A DNA stretch of 32,000 nt from Methanobacteriaceae archaeon (lineage in GTDB: Archaea; Methanobacteriota; Methanobacteria; Methanobacteriales; Methanobacteriaceae). The notes beneath the pieces are model-generated. The model had not been told where the DNA came from and did not search any database. It saw nothing but the letters and a program-made list of their open reading frames with translations. Both the position numbers and the translations under genes were made by a program. The stretch is from NCBI GenBank assembly GCA_030539615.1, contig JAUNXU010000010.1:1-32000 (forward strand), in the 5' to 3' direction. Shown here in pieces: positions 24,941-32,000 of the stretch (positions are counted from its first letter, which is position 1; the number at the start of each line of letters is the position of its first letter).

Positions 24941-27250
24941 ATGATGAAAAATTCAAAAACTATCCAAGAAGAGTATAATTTAAATGACATATACGTAATA
25001 AAAAATGATGGAATAACAGAAAAATTCAACTACGAAAAAATCATACGATCATGTATAATGATAAACATACCACTGGGAATAGCAGAAAAAATAGCATTTA
25101 AAATCTCCAAAAATGCTCGTGACCAAATGACAACAAAAGAAATCAAAGCAGAGATATACAAAATACTACAAAAAGAAAATAAAAATTTAGCAGACAAATA
25201 TTACAATACCAACACATTAAGAGTTAGAACCGGAAGAGACACAATAGAACCATTTGATAAAGAAAAAATTAAAAATACTCTCATAGAAGAAACTCAAACA
25301 ACAGACAAACTAGCAGATAAAATAGCAACAGAAGTATACAAAGAACTTAAAAAACTAAAATTAGATTATTTAACAGCCCCAATAATAAGAGAAATGGTAA
25401 ACACCAAATTAACAGAAAATGGTTTAGAATCATTACGAAGAAAATATACTAGACTTGGAATACCTGTATACAATATAACAAATCTAATCGAAAATGGAAA
25501 TAGAGACAATGCAAACATGATTCATAATCCAGAAACAATACACAAATATGTTGCAGACGAATCATTAAAACAATATACTTTACTAAACATATTACCACAC
25601 AACTTAGCAGATGCACATATGAATGGATCAGTACATATACACGATTTAGAATTCTTTGCAGGAAGACCAATCAACTGTCTTCAACACGATTTAAGAACAT
25701 TTATAAGATTTGGATTAAAAGTAGATGGAACTGGAGACCATACAAGTGTAGCTGGTGCACCAAACCACTTAGAAACATTAATGAACCATAGTGGTGAAAT
25801 AATGTTAGCTGCTCAACAGAATATGAGTGGAGGACAAGCAATGAGCCTATGGAATATTTTTGTAGCACCATTTGCAAAAGGTCAACCATACACAAAAATT
25901 AAACAAGCAGTAGAAATGTTAGTATTCAATTTAAATATGGCATATGCTGCACGTGGAGGTCAAGTACCATTTACAAGTATTGGATTAGAATTTACTGTTC
26001 CTGATTTTCTTAAAAATGAACCAGCATGGGGTCCAGGAGGAAAACAAGTAGGAGTATATGGCGATTTTGAAGAAGAAGCACGATTACTTCAAAGAGCATT
26101 TACTGAAACATTACTTAAAGGAGATTCAGAAGGAAAACCACATTTATTCCCAAATACAATATACTACTTAAGAAAAGAATGTTTAACTCCAGAATTTGAT
26201 GAAGACATAAGAAGAGTACATTTATTATCTGCAAAATTCGGAACAGCTTATTTCATCAATATGTTACCAGACTACATGGGAAATATGACAAATTATATGG
26301 GATGTAGAACAAGATTATCTGATAATTGGACAGGTAATTGGGATACAGATTGTTTAAGAAGTGGAAACCTTGCATATGTAACAATGAACTTACCAAGAAT
26401 AGGTTATAATTCCCGTGATGAAACAGAAGTATTTGAATACATTGATGACTACATGAAATTATCTGAAGAAATATTATTATTAAGAAGAGATCGAGCATTA
26501 AAATGTTTAAATGATTATAAAATACTCCCATTTTTATCACAAGAACCAAATAATGAACCATATTATAGAATACAAAATAGTACATTATCATTTGGATTTG
26601 TAGGACTAAATGAAATGTTATTATCACAATGTGGAGCAGGAATATCTGATAGTGATGCAAACAAATTTGGATTAAAAGTAATTAAACATATAAATGAAAG
26701 AGTAGATGAACTTAAAAAAGAAACAGGATTACGTTGGGGAGTAATACAAACACCTGCTGAATCAACAGCATACAGATTTGCTACAATGGACAGAGAAAAA
26801 TTCCCAGAACAAGTAATATGTAATGGAGATGCAAAAGCATCATATTATACTAATAGTTCACATGTTCCTGTAGATGCAGATGTTAGTTTACCTGAAAAAA
26901 TTAAAATAGAATCAGATTACCATCCATTAACTCAAGGAGGACATATCTTCCATGCATTCATGGGAGAAGCATATAGTGATCCTGATAGTTTAATGAGTTT
27001 AACTAATAAAATAGCCAAAAAAAGTAATATTGGATTTTGGGCATACAGTAGTGCATTAAGTTTTTGTATAAAATGTAAAACACTCATGAAAGGACTACAA
27101 ACAGAATGTTCAAATTGTGGTGAAAAAAGAGATGTTGAATGGTATGACCGTATAACAGGATACGTCCAACAAGTTGGTAGAGCAGAATCCGCATCTGGTG
27201 GATGGAATAAAGGTAAAAAACAAGAATTAATGGATAGAAAAAGATTTTAA
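24941..27250 (+). CDS. nrdD: Anaerobic (class III) ribonucleoside-triphosphate reductase
   Basis: The 769-residue glycyl-radical enzyme that makes dNTPs from NTPs. Two ATP-cone domains at the N terminus (about 18-95 and 96-180) are the allosteric activity sites; most NrdDs have one. The barrel follows from about 190 (for example HMNGSVHIHDLEFF and MSGGQAMSLWNIF). The C-terminal zinc site has CIKC and CSNC, and RITGY places the radical glycine at about G740, followed by GGWN. Activation needs the radical SAM protein NrdG, not found in the window. ATG 24941 is followed by a second ATG; AGGT lies 11 nt upstream. Third codon positions are richer in A and poorer in T than in the adjacent polymerase gene. 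Confidence 0.95.
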   Translation: MMKNSKTIQEEYNLNDIYVIKNDGITEKFNYEKIIRSCIMINIPLGIAEKIAFKISKNARDQMTTKEIKAEIYKILQKENKNLADKYYNTNTLRVRTGRDTIEPFDKEKIKNTLIEETQTTDKLADKIATEVYKELKKLKLDYLTAPIIREMVNTKLTENGLESLRRKYTRLGIPVYNITNLIENGNRDNANMIHNPETIHKYVADESLKQYTLLNILPHNLADAHMNGSVHIHDLEFFAGRPINCLQHDLRTFIRFGLKVDGTGDHTSVAGAPNHLETLMNHSGEIMLAAQQNMSGGQAMSLWNIFVAPFAKGQPYTKIKQAVEMLVFNLNMAYAARGGQVPFTSIGLEFTVPDFLKNEPAWGPGGKQVGVYGDFEEEARLLQRAFTETLLKGDSEGKPHLFPNTIYYLRKECLTPEFDEDIRRVHLLSAKFGTAYFINMLPDYMGNMTNYMGCRTRLSDNWTGNWDTDCLRSGNLAYVTMNLPRIGYNSRDETEVFEYIDDYMKLSEEILLLRRDRALKCLNDYKILPFLSQEPNNEPYYRIQNSTLSFGFVGLNEMLLSQCGAGISDSDANKFGLKVIKHINERVDELKKETGLRWGVIQTPAESTAYRFATMDREKFPEQVICNGDAKASYYTNSSHVPVDADVSLPEKIKIESDYHPLTQGGHIFHAFMGEAYSDPDSLMSLTNKIAKKSNIGFWAYSSALSFCIKCKTLMKGLQTECSNCGEKRDVEWYDRITGYVQQVGRAESASGGWNKGKKQELMDRKRF

Positions 27251-27283
27251 ATAAAATTCTTTTTCATTATTTTTTTATAATTA
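27251..27283. terminator. Short convergent terminator region
   Basis: Only 33 nt separate the nrdD stop from the MATE stop. The plus strand has TTCTTTTTC and seven consecutive T residues, so nrdD transcripts can end here. The minus-strand transcript has no clear T tract before entering nrdD. Confidence 0.35.
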
Positions 27284-28654
27284 TTAAATACCATCTAAAT
27301 TATTTTCAGAATGTCTAATAAATAACTTAAATGCAAAGTAAGACATGACAGAACCTATAGTTACACCCACTATTAAACCCCACCAAACACCTTGTTCTCC
27401 AAAGTTTAATACAAAACCCAATATATATGAAAATACTAATACAAATATTAATTCTCTTAACACAGTTAATACAAGTGATATTGTTCCTTTTCCAACCCCT
27501 TGGAATAAATATGCAGCTATTGCACCAACTGGTATTGGTAATAAGAAAAGACATATTACTCTTATAAAACTTTCTAATTGTAATAATAATACAGGATCTC
27601 CTGAATATGCAAAGATATATGCTATTTGTGGAGATAATACATACATTAATGCAGTTATTATAATAGACATTAATAACCCTATTTTTATAGAATAATTTAA
27701 AGTTATTTTTAGATTTTCAAAATTTTTAGCACCATATGCAACACCACCTACTGTTAATGCAGACATTGCCAACCCTAATGCTGGAACCATTCCTAATGAT
27801 ACTATTCTCCACCCCACAGTAAATACTGCTACAGCAGTTGTTCCAGCAATTATAGTTAACATTAAATTTATAACCATTGCAACAATTTGTATTATTATTT
27901 CTTCCAAACTTGATGGAATTGATACAGATATTATATCCTTTACAATTTTAGAATCATATATAAATTCATTTAAATTTAAATCCAAATATAAATCTTTTTT
28001 TACAAGTATCCAATAAAATATAATAACAGCTGATACCAATGATGAAAGTACTGTTGCTATTGCTGCACCAGCCATTCCCCATCCAAACACATATATAAAT
28101 ATTGGATCTAAAATCATATTTAATACTGAAGTTAAAGCCATAATTATTGTTGCTCTTTTTACATCACCTTCACCACGTAATATTGCTGAACCCATCATTG
28201 AAAAAAATACTGTAAATGAACAAATAAATACAATTAAACCATACTCTTTTGCTATTGATAGGACTTTCTGTGCACCCAATGCTACTAATAATGGATCAAT
28301 AAAAATTACAGCCAATATAGGTATTATTATAGATAGTATAACCATCAACAAAATAGAATGTAATCCAGCATTATTTGCTGTTTTTTTATCATCAGCTCCA
28401 ATACTTCTTGCAATTAATGATGTTGCTCCTACACCCATCCCAGTTCCAATACCAATTAATATCATATATACAGGAGAAATAAAACCTAATGCAGCTAATG
28501 CATCAGTTCCTAATCCAGCCACCCATATACTATCAACTATATTATATGCCATTATCAAAATAAAAGAAAGCACCATAGGTACTGCTAATTTAACTATTGC
28601 TTTTTTTGGATCTCCTGTTATTAAATCTACCCCATTGGTTGTTTCATTAACCAA
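27284..28654 (-). CDS. MATE-family efflux transporter
   Basis: A 456-residue membrane protein with 12 predicted helices in two similar halves, typical of MATE cation antiporters that export drugs or metabolites using Na+ or H+ gradients. Family features include DPKKAIVKLAVPMVLS at the N terminus, YNIVDSIWVAGLGTDALAALGF (helix 1-2 region) and ATSLIARSIGADD. The gene starts with TTG: GGAGGT (28662-28667) is 7 nt from TTG 28654 and no ATG occurs until residue 27, inside the first helix. Its substrate cannot be told. It is on its own, 89 nt downstream of the YbjQ genes' far end. Confidence 0.92.
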   Translation of the reverse strand: MVNETTNGVDLITGDPKKAIVKLAVPMVLSFILIMAYNIVDSIWVAGLGTDALAALGFISPVYMILIGIGTGMGVGATSLIARSIGADDKKTANNAGLHSILLMVILSIIIPILAVIFIDPLLVALGAQKVLSIAKEYGLIVFICSFTVFFSMMGSAILRGEGDVKRATIIMALTSVLNMILDPIFIYVFGWGMAGAAIATVLSSLVSAVIIFYWILVKKDLYLDLNLNEFIYDSKIVKDIISVSIPSSLEEIIIQIVAMVINLMLTIIAGTTAVAVFTVGWRIVSLGMVPALGLAMSALTVGGVAYGAKNFENLKITLNYSIKIGLLMSIIITALMYVLSPQIAYIFAYSGDPVLLLQLESFIRVICLFLLPIPVGAIAAYLFQGVGKGTISLVLTVLRELIFVLVFSYILGFVLNFGEQGVWWGLIVGVTIGSVMSYFAFKLFIRHSENNLDGI

Positions 28655-28743
28655 TTAATATACCTCCTATTTTTTATTAAAGTTGTAAAATTCATTAGTT
28701 TATTTTGTAAAAAAAAAAGAAATTAATTTTAAAATCAGTACTA

Positions 28744-29562
28744 TTATAAAACTACTGCAGTTCCACTAGCTGCAACCATTACATCAGGATTTAACCTATC
28801 ATTCAAAGGTATATATTCTAATTGAATATCAATAATAGCATTAGCACCACAATTAATAGCTTTTTCTTCAATAGATTCTAATACATAAGATTCAATAATC
28901 ATATAATCCAATTCCTGAACAGTTTTCCTTTCATTAAATTTTGAACCAAGATAATCCAATTTTTCCTTAGAATTTTTATCATCAAAATTTAATATAATTT
29001 CATCTACAACAAAAGATTTATACTCTTTTATTGGAATATCAGGACAATTAGTAAACATTAAAATTTGAAAATCTTGATACGGATGTTTTTTTTCATAAAT
29101 TATTTCATTATTAGTAATTTTAAAAATATTATCCCCTAAACATTTCCCAAATAACCCAAGAATATATGTTAAACCAAGAATTATTCCATAAATTAGATAA
29201 TTTATTGCTATAGGAAAAGCTGCTTGTATCATTAAACCTAAACCACCAAATGTTAAAAGATTCCATTGAATAGGCGTCTCAGGGAAAAACCAACCAATAA
29301 TATTTGTTAAGATAAATAAAATAATAGCACTTATTGCACCAGTACTTCGTTTACATAATCTAAGAGCAACAAAAGTTTCAGTAAATCCAGCAATCAATGG
29401 TGAAATTATAATAAATAAATTAAATCCAAAAATCTCTAAATTAAACCTCATACAGATATATAAAGACAATATCCCCACAGCAGTTCCTATAAGTATAGAA
29501 TTAATTGCATCAGAATTATCCTTAATATATAACTTAATATTTTCTAAACTATACTTTTTCAT
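28744..29562 (-). CDS. Membrane protein with C-terminal YbjQ-like domain
   Basis: A 272-residue fusion. Residues 18-140 contain four or five membrane helices with no family I recognise. Residues 165-272 look like a YbjQ/heavy-metal-associated domain (PF01906 type), best seen in ESIEEKAINCGANAIIDIQLEY and the terminal AASGTAVVL. The same pattern ([23 protein letters not shown]) appears in the neighbouring small gene, so the two share an ancestor. YbjQ proteins form pentamers of unknown function. A sequence AAAGGTT precedes ATG 29562. The gap to the upstream YbjQ gene is 29 nt, indicating one operon. Confidence 0.7.
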   Translation of the reverse strand: MKKYSLENIKLYIKDNSDAINSILIGTAVGILSLYICMRFNLEIFGFNLFIIISPLIAGFTETFVALRLCKRSTGAISAIILFILTNIIGWFFPETPIQWNLLTFGGLGLMIQAAFPIAINYLIYGIILGLTYILGLFGKCLGDNIFKITNNEIIYEKKHPYQDFQILMFTNCPDIPIKEYKSFVVDEIILNFDDKNSKEKLDYLGSKFNERKTVQELDYMIIESYVLESIEEKAINCGANAIIDIQLEYIPLNDRLNPDVMVAASGTAVVL

Positions 29563-29591
29563 GATATAAACCTTTAAATAAATAATATATA

Positions 29592-29915
29592 TTATTTATA
29601 AGTAACAGCTGTTCCAGTTACATTAACCAAGATAGTATTACCCATTGTTCCACCAAGATTACTGTATTTTATTCTAACACTAACAATAGCATTAGCACCA
29701 TATTCCTTTGCTTTTTCTTCCATACTACTAATTGCAATATCTCTTGCTTTTTTTATTTCTTTTTCATAAGTTGAAGTTCTTCCTCCAACAACATCTCTTA
29801 CCCCTGAAAAAAGATCTTTATATACATTTGCTCCAAGTAAACCTTCTCCAGTTACTATCCCAAAATATTCCACAATTTCTCTTTTTTCTATATTAGGCGT
29901 TGTAGTAATTAACAT
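29592..29915 (-). CDS. YbjQ-family protein (UPF0145)
   Basis: A 107-residue protein matching YbjQ/UPF0145 over its whole length: [24 protein letters not shown] at the start, the [24 protein letters not shown] loop, the helix [20 protein letters not shown] and the terminal strand VTGTAVTY. The family was once annotated as heavy-metal binding, but its function is not established. AAGGAG lies 7 nt before ATG 29915. It is the first gene of a two-gene operon with the membrane-fused paralogue. A TATA-like stretch (minus strand, AATATAAATTTATAC, about 29966-29980) lies upstream. Confidence 0.9.
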   Translation of the reverse strand: MLITTTPNIEKREIVEYFGIVTGEGLLGANVYKDLFSGVRDVVGGRTSTYEKEIKKARDIAISSMEEKAKEYGANAIVSVRIKYSNLGGTMGNTILVNVTGTAVTYK

Positions 29916-29976
29916 AAAACAAACTCCTTTATTTTTCTAAAAAATAATTTAAAACCATAATATAATGTATAAATTT

Positions 29977-30038
29977 ATATTAAAATAAAACTTTGCTAAA
30001 AAATATTTTTTTTTGAAGTTTTGTTTTATTTTTAATAT
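29977..30038. repeat. Long imperfect inverted repeat with internal palindrome
   Basis: The left arm 29977-29993 (ATATTAAAATAAAACTT) is complementary to 30016-30038 apart from a 1-nt and a 5-nt insertion on the right. The loop holds a perfect 14-nt palindrome, AAAAAATATTTTTT (29998-30011), and another 14-nt palindrome (TTTTTATATAAAAA) lies at 30045-30058. It lies between the adhesin stop and the YbjQ promoter and may terminate the adhesin transcript. Confidence 0.4.
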
Positions 30039-30097
30039 TTTAAGTTTTTATATAAAAAGAAATAAGGGAGTGGAATAGAGGATTTTGAATGTTTTTT

Positions 30098-32000
30098 TTA
30101 GGTTATTGTTAGTGTACTGTTTGTTCTTGTTTCTTGGTTGTTTTTTGTTTCTCCGTACATGATTGTGATGTTGTGTGTTCCTTTTTTGTATGTGTTGTTG
30201 TTGATTGTGTATGTGATTATTCCGTTTTTGTCGGGTGTTAGGTTGTTTGTTAGTGTTTTTTGGTTGATTTTGATTCCTGTTTTTCCGTTTGTTAGTGGTT
30301 TTTGTGTTTGGTTATTGGTTATTTTTGCTGTTATTGTAAATGGTGTTTTTTCGGGTATTATTAATGGGTTTGTTGTTATGTTTGTTGGTGTTTTTTGTAG
30401 TGTTAGTGTGGTGTTGGTTTCTGTTCTTTGGTAGTTTTTGTCTGAGAGTACTGCTGTTATTGTATAGTTTTTTGCACTGTAGTTTTTGGGTATTGTGTAT
30501 GTTAGTGTTGCTTTTCCATTGGTGATGTTTGTTTTTCCTATGGTTTTTTGATTGATTTTGTAGATTATTGTTCCGGTGTTTAGTGGTGTTCCTTTCATAT
30601 CTGTGATGTTTGTGGTTAGTTGTATTGTTGTTCCTGCATATCCTTTTATGGGTGTTATTTGTATCTTGGCTTGTTTTTTGGTTAGTGTTAGTGTGGTGTT
30701 AGTGGTTGCTTTTGTGAATATATTATTTTCCCCATATATTACGGTTATTGTATAATTTTTGCTTGTGTAGGTGTTGGGTATTGTGTAGTTTAGTATGGCT
30801 TGTCCATTTGTAGTGTTTGTTTTTCCTATGGTGTGTCCGTTTAGTTTAAATGCTACAAGTCCTGTTATGGTTTGGTTTCGTGTGTTGGTTATGTTTGCTG
30901 TTATTTGTATGTTGTCTCCTGCTTGTGCTACTATTGGATCTATTAGTATGGTTGTTGGTATTTTGTTTATTGTGAAGTTGGTTGTTACTATTGATTCTAC
31001 ATATTGTGTGTCTCCACTATATGCTGCTATTAGTGTATATTCACCTAATGGAAGATCTCTTAGTGTCTTGTTTTCGTGTATTTTTTCTGTTGTTGTTATT
31101 GTTTTTCCATCTAGTATGTATGTTATTGTTCCTGTTGCATTTATGGGTAGGTATGGTGCTATTGTTATATTGTCTCCTATGTAAAATGGAGGTGTTAATA
31201 CATCAATTGTAAATGTGGTGTCAGATTCTACTGTGAAGTATATTGTATCTGTACTTGGTAGGTATTGGGTGTTTCCTGTATAGGTTCCTGTTATGTTATG
31301 TTTTCCTATGGATAGTCCTGTTATTGTTATGGTTTCTTTGGTGTTTCTTGTTTGGTAATATTTACCATCTAGGTAGTAGGTTATTGTTCCGGTTGCTTCT
31401 GTTGGTGTTAAAGTAGGAATAATTTTCATAGTTCTTGTTGGTGAAATAATTAATGGCTGAATACTTAATGATAAATTAGTATCTAATTTTCCAATATATA
31501 ATATTATTGAATCATTACTAGGATTATACTTATCAGTTACTCCACTGTAAACTAATGATATGTTATATAATCCTGGAGTATATCTTGATATATTTAATAA
31601 TCCTTTACCATCTTGAATATTCACAGTTTTAAAAGGCGTACTATTTAAAGATATTGTTACATTACCTTCATTTAATAAGTACTCCTGATCATTTATTAGT
31701 ACAGTATTTGTTATTATTATTAATTCATCATGTTTACTATTGTTTATACTTGTTATATTAGTAGTAGTACCTGCTTTTAGTATAATCCAATCTGTTATAC
31801 TACTTGATGAATTGAATTTATTGTTACCATGGTATGTTATATTTATCTTGTATGTTCCTGCTATGAGTTTTGTTATGTTGATTGTGTTTAATGTCCATTG
31901 GATCATTCCAGTATTGTTTAATATTTGTGTGTTATTGTATATTACTTGTGTATTGTTTATTATGTATAATGTGGCATTACCATCTACTGGGATGTTAAGT
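30098..32000 (-). CDS. Adhesin-like surface protein with Ig-like repeats (5' part outside window)
   Basis: The frame is open from the right edge to TAA at 30098, giving at least 633 residues; ATG 31906 is internal, since about 31 codons upstream continue the same Asn/Thr-rich pattern. The protein consists of tandem Ig-like (Big_3 type) domains of about 85-97 residues. Numbered from Met 31906, units begin near 43, 141, 228, 316, 412 and 506, after a partial one. Recurrent signatures are ATGTITYxLDGK, YSGDTQY, IGKTNxTNGxAxLxYTIP and KNYTITxxY. The chain is rich in N-x-S/T. It ends right after the last strand, with no membrane helix or sorting motif. It belongs to the adhesin-like proteins abundant in gut Methanobacteriales; the binding target is unknown. 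Confidence 0.85.
   Translation of the reverse strand, partial: LNIPVDGNATLYIINNTQVIYNNTQILNNTGMIQWTLNTINITKLIAGTYKINITYHGNNKFNSSSSITDWIILKAGTTTNITSINNSKHDELIIITNTVLINDQEYLLNEGNVTISLNSTPFKTVNIQDGKGLLNISRYTPGLYNISLVYSGVTDKYNPSNDSIILYIGKLDTNLSLSIQPLIISPTRTMKIIPTLTPTEATGTITYYLDGKYYQTRNTKETITITGLSIGKHNITGTYTGNTQYLPSTDTIYFTVESDTTFTIDVLTPPFYIGDNITIAPYLPINATGTITYILDGKTITTTEKIHENKTLRDLPLGEYTLIAAYSGDTQYVESIVTTNFTINKIPTTILIDPIVAQAGDNIQITANITNTRNQTITGLVAFKLNGHTIGKTNTTNGQAILNYTIPNTYTSKNYTITVIYGENNIFTKATTNTTLTLTKKQAKIQITPIKGYAGTTIQLTTNITDMKGTPLNTGTIIYKINQKTIGKTNITNGKATLTYTIPKNYSAKNYTITAVLSDKNYQRTETNTTLTLQKTPTNITTNPLIIPEKTPFTITAKITNNQTQKPLTNGKTGIKINQKTLTNNLTPDKNGIITYTINNNTYKKGTHNITIMYGETKNNQETRTNSTLTIT

Noticed and set aside
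21426-27250. Inteins in the polymerase D large subunit or NrdD
   Set aside because: Both proteins have normal length and continuous conserved motifs; no splicing-junction Cys...HN-Cys/Ser/Thr pattern was seen.
28655-28743. Riboswitch ahead of the MATE transporter gene
   Set aside because: The leader is short and AT-only apart from the GGAGGT site; no conserved aptamer-like GC stems were seen.
30138-31212. Open frames on the plus strand opposite the adhesin gene
   Set aside because: They are Leu/Val/Phe-rich translations of the T+G-rich complement of a clear repeat protein; no ribosome-binding site or family resemblance.
30098-32000. CRISPR-like or mobile-element repeats
   Set aside because: The repetition is at protein level with period about 270 nt and diverged DNA; it lies in one open frame. 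No transposase or short direct-repeat array occurs in the window.

Overview
This is a very AT-rich archaeal chromosome segment, most likely from a methanogen of the order Methanobacteriales. Evidence for an archaeon: a D-family DNA polymerase large subunit, an archaeal-type ATP-dependent DNA ligase, TATA-box-like promoters, and Shine-Dalgarno sites matching GGAGGTGAT. Evidence for the order: a vorCBA-type 2-oxoacid:ferredoxin oxidoreductase with a beta-gamma fusion, and a large Asn/Thr-rich adhesin-like protein. The extreme AT content fits a gut Methanosphaera best. The genus is an inference; no ribosomal RNA is present.

Layout. 1-3.1 kb: the tail of a probable histidine kinase, converging on a minus-strand set encoding a STAS protein, a small GHKL ATPase and a membrane-bound PP2C phosphatase. 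Together these resemble a bacterial RsbV/RsbW/RsbU partner switch. 3.3-3.9 kb: five minus-strand tRNA genes (Asn, a CAT-anticodon tRNA, Glu, Leu, His in transcription order). 4.1-8.7 kb, plus strand: a radical SAM enzyme, a gatB / CBS-ParB-like / hisE operon, and a membrane-anchored coiled-coil protein. 8.8-13.9 kb, minus strand: HTH-cupin regulator, acyl-CoA synthetase, vorC, vorB and vorA. This order suggests activation of short or branched acids followed by reductive carboxylation to 2-oxo acids for amino acid synthesis.

14.1-20.7 kb, minus strand: DNA ligase, a membrane-anchored OB-fold protein, a multi-pass GT-C-like protein, an exported protein with cell-wall-binding-like repeats, and a GlmM-type phosphohexomutase. 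The spacing allows one or two transcripts linking sugar-nucleotide supply to surface proteins. 20.8-27.3 kb, plus strand: a DUF3795-like Cys-rich protein, DNA polymerase D large subunit and anaerobic ribonucleotide reductase. 27.3-32 kb, minus strand: a MATE transporter, two YbjQ-like proteins (one fused to a membrane domain), and the C-terminal part of an adhesin-like protein that runs off the window.

No transposase, integrase, CRISPR array, rRNA or intein was seen. The best candidate for an unusual system is the RsbU/V/W-like module: archaea lack sigma factors, so its output cannot be the classical one. The CBS-ParB/SerK-like fusion, the acid-salvage operon and the compositional mosaic inside the adhesin gene also deserve attention.
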